Both the position numbers and the translations under genes were made by a program. A model generated the notes under the pieces. The model was not told the origin of the DNA, ran no database searches, and saw only the letters and a program-made list of their open reading frames with translations. A stretch of 64,000 bases of DNA from Bacteroidota bacterium (GTDB taxonomy: Bacteria > Bacteroidota > Bacteroidia > Flavobacteriales > Flavobacteriaceae): positions 46,392 to 110,391 of the forward strand of contig JAKQHT010000012.1 in assembly GCA_029557895.1 (NCBI GenBank), in the 5' to 3' direction. Below, in pieces: positions 1-8,768 of the stretch; within the stretch, counting starts at the first letter, position 1; each line of letters starts with the position of its first letter.

Positions 1-710
1 TCATGGTCATACGGTTGTTTACAAGCTCACCGAGCAATAGGCTTAAATTGGTTAATGCATTGATTTTGGTTGCCATGTCTTATCGAGCTTTGGTAACTTT
101 TAGTCGTGGTGGTGTGATTACCGCCTTAATAACCATAGTGGTTTTTTTGGTTTTCTTTTATATACGTTCATCAGAGACAAAAAGGAATGAAATTCTTGGT
201 GTCTTTATTTTTATATGTGTCAGTTTTTCAATTACATGGATGGTAAGTGTAAATCAGACTAGTGGACTCATTAACCTCCGTTATGAAAACAAAGATAGTT
301 TGGGGCGCGAAAAAAGCGATTTTACCACCGGTCGCGGGGAATTGTTCAAGAAGGAATTGGATGGATTTATTGGGAATCCTTTTCTTGGCATAGGCTCCAG
401 TAGGGCCAAAGATCAACGGATAGAAGAGGAAGGACAAGGGGTGACATCACACAGTGAAGTCAGTCGTACTTTGGCAGAGCATGGTATCTTTGGGGTGCTT
501 ATTTTATTGATATTGATTTTTAAACCTTTGAGTGTCCGTTATTACAATAGAGAAAACTACTATTTTTATCCTTTTTTGTTTTTTTGGTTTCTTACCATCA
601 ACCATATGTCGATGCGCTTGGCCATGCCAGCCTTTATCTATGCTTTAGCCCTTTTAAGAGTTGTCAATGATCCAGTTATTATATATCGGAAACAGATTGC
701 GCCAAGGTAG
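1..710 (+). CDS. O-antigen ligase/polymerase family protein (Wzy-like), 5' end missing
   Basis: C-terminal part of a polytopic inner-membrane protein of the O-antigen ligase/polymerase type, which joins undecaprenyl-linked oligosaccharide units at the periplasmic face. The visible 235 residues contain hydrophobic helices near residues 15-50 and 65-85, then a periplasmic stretch with the family's typical FIGNPFLGIGSS motif, followed by SHSEVSRTLAEHGIFGVL and two further helices. The reading frame runs off the left edge, so the true start lies outside the window. The next gene, a glycosyltransferase, overlaps its 3' end by 44 bases, and a sugar transferase follows, which supports a polysaccharide assembly locus. 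Whether it is a polymerase or a ligase cannot be decided from this fragment. Confidence 0.8.
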   Translation, partial: MVIRLFTSSPSNRLKLVNALILVAMSYRALVTFSRGGVITALITIVVFLVFFYIRSSETKRNEILGVFIFICVSFSITWMVSVNQTSGLINLRYENKDSLGREKSDFTTGRGELFKKELDGFIGNPFLGIGSSRAKDQRIEEEGQGVTSHSEVSRTLAEHGIFGVLILLILIFKPLSVRYYNRENYYFYPFLFFWFLTINHMSMRLAMPAFIYALALLRVVNDPVIIYRKQIAPR

Positions 711-1683
711 GGCCAACGTGTCTGCCATTGATGCTTTAGGCCCTTTGTTAGAAAACGAAGGGTATGGGGTATATTATGCATCAACTAAAAACAACAAATT
801 AGTGCGGATGTTCGATATGCTTATGGCTGTCATCCGTTATGGCCATAAAGTGGATGCGGTACTGATAGATACTTACAGTACACTGAATTTTTACTATGCG
901 CTATCGGTCAGCCAAATCTGCCGTATGTTAAACATCCCGTATATCCCCATATTGCACGGAGGTCATTTGGAACGCCGTCTGAAACACAACCCCAAGATGA
1001 GCCAATTGGTTTTTGGGCATTCCAGGGCTAACGTGGCTCCTTCGGGCTATATCAAGACGGTCTTTGAACGGTACGGTTACAATGAGTTAAAGTTTATTCC
1101 AAACGCCATTCAGATTGATCGCTATCCGATTCTCCAAAAAGAATATACAGACATCCGCCTTTTATGGGTGCGTTCCTTTTCTGAAATCTATAATCCATGT
1201 ATGGCCGTACGTGTCCTTAAAACTTTAAGCGACCAAGGCTTTTTGGCACGTCTGTGTATGGTGGGGCCGGATAGTGATGGTTCGCTTAAAAAAGTGAAAA
1301 TGCTTGCCGATGCTCTGGAAGTTGAGGTAGAATTTACCGGAAAGCTATCCAAACAGGAATGGATCCAACTCTCTGAACAGTACAACTTCTTTATCAATAC
1401 CACGACAGTTGACAATATGCCTGTAAGCGTAATGGAAGCCATGGCTTTGGGATTTCCTGTGATCTCTACCGATGTAGGCGGAATGCCCTATCTTATTGAA
1501 AACAAAGAAAACGGGCTTTTGGTGCCAAACAATGCTGTTGATGCCATGGCAAAGGCTGTCACGATGTTGTATGGGGACGAAGTTTTAAGGAACAAAATCA
1601 TCAACGGTGCCCGCAAAAAAGCAGAACAGCTTGACTGGGGCATGGTAAAACAGGCTTGGCACGACGTCTTGAAAGGGTTGTAG
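667..1683 (+). CDS. GT4-family glycosyltransferase
   Basis: A 338-residue cytoplasmic glycosyltransferase with a GT-B fold. The N-terminal half carries the acceptor-side Rossmann domain (LLYIGNRLRQGRANVSAIDA near the start, PYIPILHGGH near residue 95). The C-terminal half has the retaining GT4 nucleotide-sugar site: FTGKLSKQEW, then PVSVMEAMALGFPVISTDVG with the conserved E-x7-E-like element, and GLLVPNNAVDAMAKA. I chose the ATG at 667 over a TTG six bases upstream. The start overlaps the polymerase gene, so the two are probably translated together. It likely adds one sugar to the lipid-linked repeat unit made by this locus; donor and linkage cannot be read from sequence. Confidence 0.88.
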   Translation: MIQLLYIGNRLRQGRANVSAIDALGPLLENEGYGVYYASTKNNKLVRMFDMLMAVIRYGHKVDAVLIDTYSTLNFYYALSVSQICRMLNIPYIPILHGGHLERRLKHNPKMSQLVFGHSRANVAPSGYIKTVFERYGYNELKFIPNAIQIDRYPILQKEYTDIRLLWVRSFSEIYNPCMAVRVLKTLSDQGFLARLCMVGPDSDGSLKKVKMLADALEVEVEFTGKLSKQEWIQLSEQYNFFINTTTVDNMPVSVMEAMALGFPVISTDVGGMPYLIENKENGLLVPNNAVDAMAKAVTMLYGDEVLRNKIINGARKKAEQLDWGMVKQAWHDVLKGL

Positions 1684-1733
1684 TTTTTGCAGATTAATCT
1701 TTATATATTTACACGAAGTTCAACCGCATTGTA

Positions 1734-3128
1734 ATGGGCATTAAAAAAGACATCCACTTTGAAGTATCTGAACGCAAGATCCTGTTACGGGTTTTTGACA
1801 TTCTATCCGTATTTCTTGGGTTGATACTTCTGGAGTTTTTTTTTAATTACGATTACCTATTGCTCGATAGCCAAAACTCCGGGTATCTTTTGGTACTTGC
1901 ATTTTACCTTACCATTATGGGTACCGTCTTTGAAATGTACGACCTGCAAAAGGCCAGTAAACTCGATGTAACGTTTCGGAATATTGTGCTGACCGCTTCA
2001 ACGACCATCCTATTTTATTTTTTGACCCCTATTATCACACCCTTTTTGCCGGAAAGACGTTTGCAAATCGTCTATTTCTACCTTGCCATCGTTGTAATGT
2101 TGTTTTTATGGCGTTTGGCCTACGTGGCATTTATTTCATCGCCACGGTTCAACAAGCGTGTTTTGCTGGTGGGCGAGACCAGCTATGTTGAGAGTATTGT
2201 GGATTCCTTGCACGTGTCTGATCCCAATTACAGAATCATTGGTTTTGTCAACTGTGAGGAAACCGCCGGTAAAAAGGTAAGACATGAAGGGCTTGAAGAG
2301 TTTGATCCCGAATCATTGCCTTATGTGATAGAAGATCGGAAAATTTCTGAAATCTTGGTGGCGAGTTTTAACCCCGAAAACATTACCGCAAACATATACC
2401 ACGAACTTATCACGCTTTTGGAAAAAGGCTTTACAATTAGGGAATATACACAGGTTTATGAAGAGCTCACGTACCGAGTGCCAATACAGCACGTAGGCAA
2501 GGATTTTTATAAATATTTTCCATTCAGTAGGAGTAACCAGAACACGCTTTACCTGTTTTTGCACCGTATTTTTGATATCAGTTTTGCATTGGTAGGCATT
2601 GTATTGGGCTGTTGCCTGCTGCCTTTTGTGCTTTTGGGAAATTTATTGGGAAATAGAGGTCCTTTGTTTTACACACAGGAGCGGGTAGGCAAAAATGGCG
2701 TACCGTTCAAGATTGTAAAACTCCGTAGTATGATAACCAATGCCGAAAAAGATGGTGCCAAATGGGCAGAGGCCAACGACCAACGTATCACCAAGTTTGG
2801 CAAGTTCCTTCGGCGGACACGTCTCGATGAGTTTCCCCAGTTTTTCAATGTTCTCAAAGGCGATATGAGCATCATCGGGCCTCGACCCGAGCGCCCTTAT
2901 TTTGTAAATGAACTGTCACAGATCATTCCCTTTTATGAAACACGCCATATCATCAAACCCGGACTTACGGGTTGGGCACAGGTCAATACCCTTTACGGTA
3001 GTACTGTAGATCAAAGTTTGGTAAAGTTGCAATACGACCTCTATTATATCAAACACCGAAGTGTCTTTTTGGATATCAACATCATTGTAAAAACCTTGAG
3101 TACTATTCTTTACTATCGGGGACAGTAA
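1734..3128 (+). CDS. Polyprenyl-phosphate sugar-1-phosphate transferase (WbaP/WcaJ type)
   Basis: A 464-residue initiating enzyme of exopolysaccharide or capsule synthesis: it moves a sugar-1-phosphate from a nucleotide sugar to undecaprenyl phosphate at the inner membrane. Four N-terminal membrane helices (about residues 15-130) are followed by a CoA-binding-like Rossmann domain (KRVLLVGETSYVESI) and a re-entrant helix near residue 280. The C-terminal bacterial sugar transferase domain has its hallmarks: KIVKLRSM, RRTRLDEFPQFFNVLKGDMS, IIGPRPERPYFV and GLTGWAQVN, including the catalytic Asp-Glu pair. Full length for the family. It follows the glycosyltransferase by 50 bases and is the last gene of the visible locus, which ends convergently with the minus-strand genes. 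Confidence 0.93.
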   Translation: MGIKKDIHFEVSERKILLRVFDILSVFLGLILLEFFFNYDYLLLDSQNSGYLLVLAFYLTIMGTVFEMYDLQKASKLDVTFRNIVLTASTTILFYFLTPIITPFLPERRLQIVYFYLAIVVMLFLWRLAYVAFISSPRFNKRVLLVGETSYVESIVDSLHVSDPNYRIIGFVNCEETAGKKVRHEGLEEFDPESLPYVIEDRKISEILVASFNPENITANIYHELITLLEKGFTIREYTQVYEELTYRVPIQHVGKDFYKYFPFSRSNQNTLYLFLHRIFDISFALVGIVLGCCLLPFVLLGNLLGNRGPLFYTQERVGKNGVPFKIVKLRSMITNAEKDGAKWAEANDQRITKFGKFLRRTRLDEFPQFFNVLKGDMSIIGPRPERPYFVNELSQIIPFYETRHIIKPGLTGWAQVNTLYGSTVDQSLVKLQYDLYYIKHRSVFLDINIIVKTLSTILYYRGQ

Positions 3129-3184
3129 CATTTTTTTTATTTATCTGGTTTTTGAATGCCTGCCTTCAAAGGCCCAATGCCTGT

Positions 3185-4333
3185 TCAATTTCTTGCCAAG
3201 TAAATATAACGTACTGTCAGGGCAAATACTAAAGGTAGGAGCGATAGGGCGAAAATCTGCATCCCGAAGAGCCAGTGCAGTGCCATAAGCGCCAAGAGAA
3301 TTATCAGGAATTTTATGTACTTTCTGAACCATGGTTTTTGTTGCGAGCGCAATACTTGCGCAAGTGCCAAAAGATTCAAAGGAAATGCCCACAGCACATT
3401 GTAATTGAGTGCAGTTGCCGTATGGTCTGTCGCAAACCACAATAAGGCGATGATGGTACCTATCAGTCCGGTAAGTCCAAACATTATGGCATCGAGCAGT
3501 CGGCTTCTTTTGCCACGCTTGTAATCGCAATAGGTGCAATACACAATGATGATGGACAGTATGCCAAAAACCACAAAGGGCGTAAATACGAAGTAGCCCG
3601 AATTGGCTTTATTTTTACGATTGTAAATCACTGATGAACTTTTTACCAGATCCCTGTTTCCCAACTTGGCGGTTGCAAAAAACGCATGGATGTATTTTGG
3701 TAAAAACATGTGTTCGTACGGGGTAGCCGTTTTGTCAATGACCGAACCAAGTGCCAAATCGATGCCAAAACTGCCCCAATTGTTTTTACCTGTATGGTCA
3801 TAAATCAAACTACGGAATGTTTTTGCCTTAAAATCTTTGGGTCCTACAAACACCATTGAATCTTCCACCGCCTGTTGCAACACATCTCGAATTCGCGTGG
3901 CACAATTGTCAAAAAAAAAGTCGTAGCGGTATTTTCGGTTTTCGGGCTTGTAATTTTCGGTCAGAAGCCTGAACAGTTTTTCTTTTTCATCTTGTGAAAG
4001 GTTTAATACCTGCTCTTCGATGGTACGGTCGTGATGGGTGTAAAAACGATAGATGTCATAGAAGTTGTGCTTGCTCATTTGGTATTCCAACTTCCCTTGA
4101 GCAAACTTCAGGTAGAAATTGGGCGTATCAAAATCGTATTCGCCATAACCATATACAAGGTCAATCCTATGGGTTTGATCCTTGACCCTGAAAGCACTAT
4201 GACCGAAGGCGTCGTTGAGATTATCGCCCGGTCCTATGGTCAGTACCGAAATCTCGGCATCGGGCGATAAGGTCTGCGAGTGGCACCAGACCACAGAAAA
4301 AAGTACAAGTATAATGGCAAGCCTTTGTAACAT
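3185..4333 (-). CDS. DUF4105 / Lnb-type membrane protein, candidate lipoprotein N-acyltransferase
   Basis: A 382-residue envelope protein. It has an N-terminal signal or anchor (residues 1-20), a periplasmic domain of about 200 residues and five C-terminal helices (about 245-380). The periplasmic part holds the two signature blocks of DUF4105: AFGHSAFRV with His45 and FFFDNCATRIRD with Cys144, a His/Cys pair as in NlpC/P60-like thiol enzymes. From memory, the Bacteroides member of this family was reported as the lipoprotein N-acyltransferase Lnb, doing the job of Lnt. If so, this gene triacylates lipoproteins here. It starts 3 bases after the stop of the PorV/PorQ-family gene, so the two form an operon. 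Motifs and topology are seen; the function is inferred by family. Confidence 0.8.
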   Translation of the reverse strand: MLQRLAIILVLFSVVWCHSQTLSPDAEISVLTIGPGDNLNDAFGHSAFRVKDQTHRIDLVYGYGEYDFDTPNFYLKFAQGKLEYQMSKHNFYDIYRFYTHHDRTIEEQVLNLSQDEKEKLFRLLTENYKPENRKYRYDFFFDNCATRIRDVLQQAVEDSMVFVGPKDFKAKTFRSLIYDHTGKNNWGSFGIDLALGSVIDKTATPYEHMFLPKYIHAFFATAKLGNRDLVKSSSVIYNRKNKANSGYFVFTPFVVFGILSIIIVYCTYCDYKRGKRSRLLDAIMFGLTGLIGTIIALLWFATDHTATALNYNVLWAFPLNLLALAQVLRSQQKPWFRKYIKFLIILLALMALHWLFGMQIFALSLLPLVFALTVRYIYLARN

Positions 4334-4336
4334 ACC

Positions 4337-5413
4337 TTATCTAAAAACACTAAAATCGAGCTTTAACGAAAACACATTGCTGTACAGGGCGGCGCTTTGG
4401 TCGCCAATATCCGTAAAGGCATAATCCAACTGGATGCCGCGGTATTTGAATCCCACACCAAAGTTGGGCTGAAACGACATACTTTTAGAATTGTCGATCT
4501 GGAGTTCATTCTGAAAATTGCCTACACCGGCTCTCAAGAAAACAAGGTCAGTATATCCAAACTCAAAACCCAATGCGGGGTTGATGCTGGCAAAGGAACT
4601 GGAAATGATGTCGTTGTTTTCTTCAAAACGTACATTGAGGTCGAAAGCTGCCAGTAGTGAATAGTCGTAATGAAAGATGAACTTTTTGGACATTCCAATC
4701 TGTAATTTGGGGATTGTGAGTTCGGTTGACTCCGGTACTTCCTGGTTTTGGCCTTCCACGGCATTCTGAATTGTTGCCAGTTTAGCATCATCAAAGGTCC
4801 AGGCATTGAACGTGGTTGTGATATCCCGCGCCATAATGCCGAATTTCCAACCGCTGCGGCTCTCAAACTGAATTCCGGCATCGAGTCCAAAACCCCACGA
4901 TGAGGCAAAATCGCCGATGATCCTTCTTATGACCTTGGCGTTGACCCCATAGCTCAAACCATCGAGAGGTAAGCGCCGAGCATATGAGAAGGTTAGGCCA
5001 TAATCGGCCGTGGAGAAAAGACGGATCCGGTCGTAATTGATGTTGCCTTGATCGTCAATGAGTTGGGTAGTGTCCAAAATATCATCCACTCCAAAACGGA
5101 TGAGCGACAAAGCAACGGCGCTGTTGTGGTCCAATGGCATGGCAAAGGCAGCATAATTGTACGTAGCGATGTTGGCAAAATAATTGGAATGCATGAGCGC
5201 CAACTGCTTGTCTTCGAGCATAACCAGACCAGCAGGGTTCCAATAACCCGAATTGACATCGGAGACATGTGATACCACTGCATTGCTCATGCCCATAGCT
5301 GCGGCGTCCACGCCAATGTTCATAAATTCATTGGAATATTTGCGCGCCGTTTGTGCCGAAAACATTAGCGGAATCAGCAAGAAAGCGGTCAGTAATTTCG
5401 TGTTCAACAGCAA
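4337..5413 (-). CDS. PorV/PorQ-family outer-membrane beta-barrel protein
   Basis: A 358-residue outer-membrane protein of the FadL-like PorV/PorQ family. Members serve type IX secretion, or are paralogues of unknown use. A signal peptide (residues 1-20, ending FSAQ) precedes the typical N-terminal block ANAVVSH-like AAAMGMSNAVVSHVSDVN followed by GYWNPAGL. Alternating hydrophobic strands run to a C-terminal aromatic residue followed by Arg (FSLKLDFSVFR). The only plausible start is a TTG. It is not the canonical PorV, whose N-terminus differs, so I give no symbol; PorQ itself or a paralogue is possible. The Lnb-like gene follows after 3 bases. Confidence 0.82.
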   Translation of the reverse strand: MLLNTKLLTAFLLIPLMFSAQTARKYSNEFMNIGVDAAAMGMSNAVVSHVSDVNSGYWNPAGLVMLEDKQLALMHSNYFANIATYNYAAFAMPLDHNSAVALSLIRFGVDDILDTTQLIDDQGNINYDRIRLFSTADYGLTFSYARRLPLDGLSYGVNAKVIRRIIGDFASSWGFGLDAGIQFESRSGWKFGIMARDITTTFNAWTFDDAKLATIQNAVEGQNQEVPESTELTIPKLQIGMSKKFIFHYDYSLLAAFDLNVRFEENNDIISSSFASINPALGFEFGYTDLVFLRAGVGNFQNELQIDNSKSMSFQPNFGVGFKYRGIQLDYAFTDIGDQSAALYSNVFSLKLDFSVFR

Positions 5414-5790
5414 AAATTTTTACAAAGATGCATTTTATTTTTTAACTTTTGAGCTTGTTTAAATTTATATAACGAAATTTGCGTTAGTGTTTTTTTTGAG
5501 TGATATCAGGCATCCTGACAACTATCGGAATTAAAGGTTGGCACGACATCATTTCAGAATTTGACGAAGTCGCATCCCCCAAAAGCGTCACAAATTAATA
5601 TGATAAACGTAAACATGTTCTTTAACTTCAAAAAGTGTGACATATTGTATTATTGCTTGGTGTTGCGACAAATAGTTTGTTATTTTTACATTTACAAAGC
5701 CATAAGGGAGATTAAGCATTGAATCCCGATCTTGAACCCGTACAGGAATTTCGGGTTTGTAATATTGGGATTTATCCTAACGGCAGGAAA
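5414..5790. other. Intergenic region between divergent genes
   Basis: About 380 AT-rich bases separate the divergent barrel gene and pssA. They must hold promoters for both directions. I find no convincing consensus promoter pair, no RNA gene and no coding sequence here. The upstream in-frame extension of pssA from a TTG at 5719 looks non-coding. Confidence 0.5.
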
Positions 5791-6564
5791 ATGAACACCA
5801 TGAAAACTATGTCTATCAAACGTTACATTCCGAACGCTGTCACATTGCTAAATTTGTTCAGCGGATCGATAGCAGTCCTTTTTGCGGTTTACAATAATTT
5901 TGTTGCCGCAGCCCTTTTTGTTTTTCTGGGCATTATCTTTGATTTTTTTGATGGCATGCTTGCACGAAAACTCAAGGTCCAAAGTCCTTTGGGAGTGCAG
6001 TTGGATTCATTGGCAGATGTGGTAACCAGTGGTTTGGTACCCGGTATCGTTATGTTTAAGCTCTTGTCCATGGCTGTCGATACCTCATATATTATAGAAA
6101 CCACCGATGTATGGAACGGAGGCATGCACTGGAACGGTATTAAGATTTCTTGGGTTCCTCTCACCGGGCTTTTCATCACCTTGGCTTCGGCCTACCGCTT
6201 GGCAAAATTCAATATTGATGAAGAACAGCAAAATTTTTTCAAAGGTTTGCCAACCCCGGCAAATGCCCTTTTGGTCGTTTCGCTTCCCTTGATTTTAGAG
6301 TTTCAAAACAGTGCTTTTATAAATTCCGTCATCCTCAACCCTTGGTTTTTGGTAGCTTTTACTTTGGTCAGTTGCTATTTGCTTAACAGCAACATCAAGT
6401 TGTTTGCATTGAAATTCAAGGATTTTTCATTTCAGAACAATGCAATCCGCTATGTGTTTCTTGCTTTGGTCGTGGTGCTCATGGCCGTGTTGCAATTTGC
6501 TGCCATACCACTGATTGTTTTACTTTACATACTCGTGTCGCTATTAGATAAAACCAACCGATGA
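5791..6564 (+). CDS. pssA: CDP-diacylglycerol-serine O-phosphatidyltransferase
   Basis: A 257-residue integral membrane enzyme that makes phosphatidylserine, the precursor of phosphatidylethanolamine, from CDP-diacylglycerol and serine. The CDP-alcohol phosphotransferase motif is complete: Asp54-Gly55, Ala58-Arg59, Gly68, Asp72 and Asp76 with exact spacing. Six to eight helices follow. I chose the ATG at 5791, preceded by GGCAGGAAA, because sequence upstream does not look like the family; ATGs at 5800 and 5809 are also possible. The gene stands alone, with DUF808 130 bases downstream. Confidence 0.93.
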   Translation: MNTMKTMSIKRYIPNAVTLLNLFSGSIAVLFAVYNNFVAAALFVFLGIIFDFFDGMLARKLKVQSPLGVQLDSLADVVTSGLVPGIVMFKLLSMAVDTSYIIETTDVWNGGMHWNGIKISWVPLTGLFITLASAYRLAKFNIDEEQQNFFKGLPTPANALLVVSLPLILEFQNSAFINSVILNPWFLVAFTLVSCYLLNSNIKLFALKFKDFSFQNNAIRYVFLALVVVLMAVLQFAAIPLIVLLYILVSLLDKTNR

Positions 6565-6693
6565 TGATAGGCGATTGTTGTTCACTTCTTGCCAGCCTCC
6601 CATGTCCCATAAAGTTTTTGGGCGGTAGGCTTTTACGGATAAGGCCATAATCACGTAGTTTTCATGGCCACCACTAATAACTAAAACATAAAA

Positions 6694-7578
6694 ATGGCTT
6701 CAGGAATTTTTGCCCTATTGGATGATATTGCAACCCTATTGGACGATGTGGCCGCCATGGCCAAGGTTTCCACAAAAAAAACCGCTGGGATATTGGGTGA
6801 TGATCTGGCCGTAAATGCCGAAAAAGCCTCCGGGTTTGTTTCCGAAAGAGAATTGCCTGTGCTTTGGGCCATTGCCAAAGGATCGTTTCTCAATAAGGTC
6901 ATTATTTTGCCATTAGCCTTTTTGTTGAGCGCTTTTTTTCCGTTTGGAGTAACCGTGGCTCTGATTATCGGTGCCATGTATCTTGCTTATGAGGGTGCCG
7001 AAAAGGTTTATGACTACTTTGTACCTCACAAACATGGTGAAGCATCCATTTTTTTGAAAACCGATTTGACCAAGGAAGAAATACTGAAAATTGAAAAGGA
7101 GCGCATCAAATCGGCCATCGTTACCGACTTTATACTTTCTGTGGAAATTGTCATTATCGCTCTGGGAACTGTAGTGGGGCAACCCTTGAAGTTTCAGATA
7201 TTGGTGGTTTCTATCGTGGCGATTGTTGCGACGATAGGAGTTTATGGCATCGTAGCGCTCATAGTTAGGATGGACGATTTTGGTTATCGATTGATACGGT
7301 TCAATGACAGGGACAACAGTATTTCCGATTTTTTTGGAAGATTGCTTGTCAACGCACTGCCCAAAATTATCAAAGCACTTGCCGTTATCGGGACGATAGC
7401 CCTAATGTTGGTTTCGGGTGGCATCTTTTTGCACCATCTGGATTTTTTGCACCATTTTCTTGAAACCTGGCCTTCGCTATTGAGGGAATTTGTTGCGGGA
7501 TTATTGGCAGGCATCGTGTTGCTACCAATCATCAACGGCATAAAGCTGTTGTTCAAAAACATAAACAGTAAAAAGTAA
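6694..7578 (+). CDS. DUF808 family inner-membrane protein (YedI-like)
   Basis: A 294-residue multi-pass membrane protein of the DUF808 family, related to E. coli YedI, function unknown. The N-terminus is very characteristic: an Ala/Asp-rich amphipathic stretch (SGIFALLDDIATLLDDVAA), then KTAGILGDDLAVNAEKA and SGFVSERELPVLWAIAKGS. Helices lie at about residues 70-105, 135-205 and 225-290. Length is normal for the family. It ends 16 bases before the convergent lptB stop. Some homologues are described as putative transporters, but nothing in the sequence identifies a substrate. Confidence 0.88.
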   Translation: MASGIFALLDDIATLLDDVAAMAKVSTKKTAGILGDDLAVNAEKASGFVSERELPVLWAIAKGSFLNKVIILPLAFLLSAFFPFGVTVALIIGAMYLAYEGAEKVYDYFVPHKHGEASIFLKTDLTKEEILKIEKERIKSAIVTDFILSVEIVIIALGTVVGQPLKFQILVVSIVAIVATIGVYGIVALIVRMDDFGYRLIRFNDRDNSISDFFGRLLVNALPKIIKALAVIGTIALMLVSGGIFLHHLDFLHHFLETWPSLLREFVAGLLAGIVLLPIINGIKLLFKNINSKK

Positions 7579-7593
7579 ATAAGTACATTAAGT

Positions 7594-8334
7594 TTAGAAC
7601 GACAATTTTTTCTTACGAAGTTCAAAGTTTTGGCCCAGATACACTTTGCGTACCGTTGCATCATTGGCAAGGTCTTCGGGAATACCTGCTTTTAAAATGC
7701 CACCTTCAAACATCAAGTAGGTTCTATCGGTAATGGCGAGCGTTTCCTGAACATTGTGGTCGGTAATGAGGATGCCGATGTTTTTCTTGGTAAGCTGTGC
7801 CACAATTCTTTGGATGTCCTCGACAGCTACTGGATCTACGCCAGCAAAGGGTTCGTCGAGAAGGATAAAGTTGGGGTCTGTAGCCAGTGCGCGTGCAATC
7901 TCGGTGCGGCGGCGTTCGCCACCAGAAAGCAGATCGCCACGGTTTTTGCGGATATGGCCAAGACCAAATTCCTCAATAAGCGATTCCATTTTGTCATGCT
8001 GCGATTTCTTGGAGAGTTTGGTCATTTGCAGAACGCTCAAAATATTGTCTTCGATGCTCAATTTCCTGAATACCGATGCCTCTTGTGCCAAATAGCCGAT
8101 GCCATTTTGAGCACGTTTGTACATGGGATATTTTGTAATGTCCTGCCCTTCGAGGTGTATGGTGCCGCCATTGGGTTTTATGAGCCCCACGATCATATAA
8201 AAAGAAGTGGTCTTTCCGGCACCGTTTGGTCCCAATAACCCGACGATTTCCCCTTGGTTCACTTCAAGGGAAACGCCTTTTACCACTTGCCTACCACCGT
8301 AGGACTTCATCAGGTTGTCTGCTCGTAATTTCAT
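7594..8334 (-). CDS. lptB: LPS export ABC transporter ATP-binding protein
   Basis: A 246-residue cytoplasmic ATPase that powers the Lpt bridge moving lipopolysaccharide from the inner to the outer membrane. Walker A is GPNGAGKT (35-42), the signature LSGGE (136-140), Walker B FILLDEP (156-162) and the switch His is in [10 protein letters not shown]. The [13 protein letters not shown] segment after Walker B is typical of LptB rather than of general ABC proteins. I start at the ATG at 8334; a longer frame adds 12 unlikely residues. It is the last gene of the kdsD-tatC-AhpD-lptB operon. A matching LptF/G permease lies at about 36.3 kb. Confidence 0.95.
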   Translation of the reverse strand: MKLRADNLMKSYGGRQVVKGVSLEVNQGEIVGLLGPNGAGKTTSFYMIVGLIKPNGGTIHLEGQDITKYPMYKRAQNGIGYLAQEASVFRKLSIEDNILSVLQMTKLSKKSQHDKMESLIEEFGLGHIRKNRGDLLSGGERRRTEIARALATDPNFILLDEPFAGVDPVAVEDIQRIVAQLTKKNIGILITDHNVQETLAITDRTYLMFEGGILKAGIPEDLANDATVRKVYLGQNFELRKKKLSF

Positions 8335-8406
8335 TTGCAAGTTCTTCCGGCTAAAATAACAAAATCGCAAGTAATCCCACTTTTTGCCCTTCTATTTATT
8401 AAAAGT

Positions 8407-8754
8407 TTAACGCCCGCTTTCCAGAGCTTCCCAAAATTCATAAGCACGCCTCAAATGGGGAATCACGATGGTGCCGCCTACCAAAGTGGCAATGCCGAGA
8501 GCTTCGCCCATTTCTTCTTTTGTAATGCCCTGTTGGTGGCACGTTTGTAAATGGTACTTGATGCAGTCGTCACAACGCAGCACCGTGGATGCAACCAATC
8601 CCAAGAGTTCTTTGGTCTTTATATCCAAGGCACCTTCAGAATACGCATTGGTGTCCAAATTAAATATACGTTTGATGACCTTGTTGTTGTCTGCCAGTAT
8701 TTTGTCGTTCATTTTGGAACGGTAAGCATTAAATTCGTTAACGGTATTTGACAT
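8407..8754 (-). CDS. Carboxymuconolactone decarboxylase family protein (AhpD-like)
   Basis: A 115-residue all-helical protein of the CMD/AhpD family. It keeps the redox-active motif CDDCIKYHLQTC: Cys61, Cys64 and the proton-relay His68, as in AhpD-type alkylhydroperoxidases rather than true decarboxylases. An extra Cys72 follows. The protein is probably a cytoplasmic multimer acting as a thiol peroxidase or thiol-disulfide partner. It sits between tatC and lptB with short gaps on both sides, so it is co-transcribed with envelope genes; why is unknown. Confidence 0.88.
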   Translation of the reverse strand: MSNTVNEFNAYRSKMNDKILADNNKVIKRIFNLDTNAYSEGALDIKTKELLGLVASTVLRCDDCIKYHLQTCHQQGITKEEMGEALGIATLVGGTIVIPHLRRAYEFWEALESGR

Positions 8755-8768
8755 AGTGTGCTGTATTT

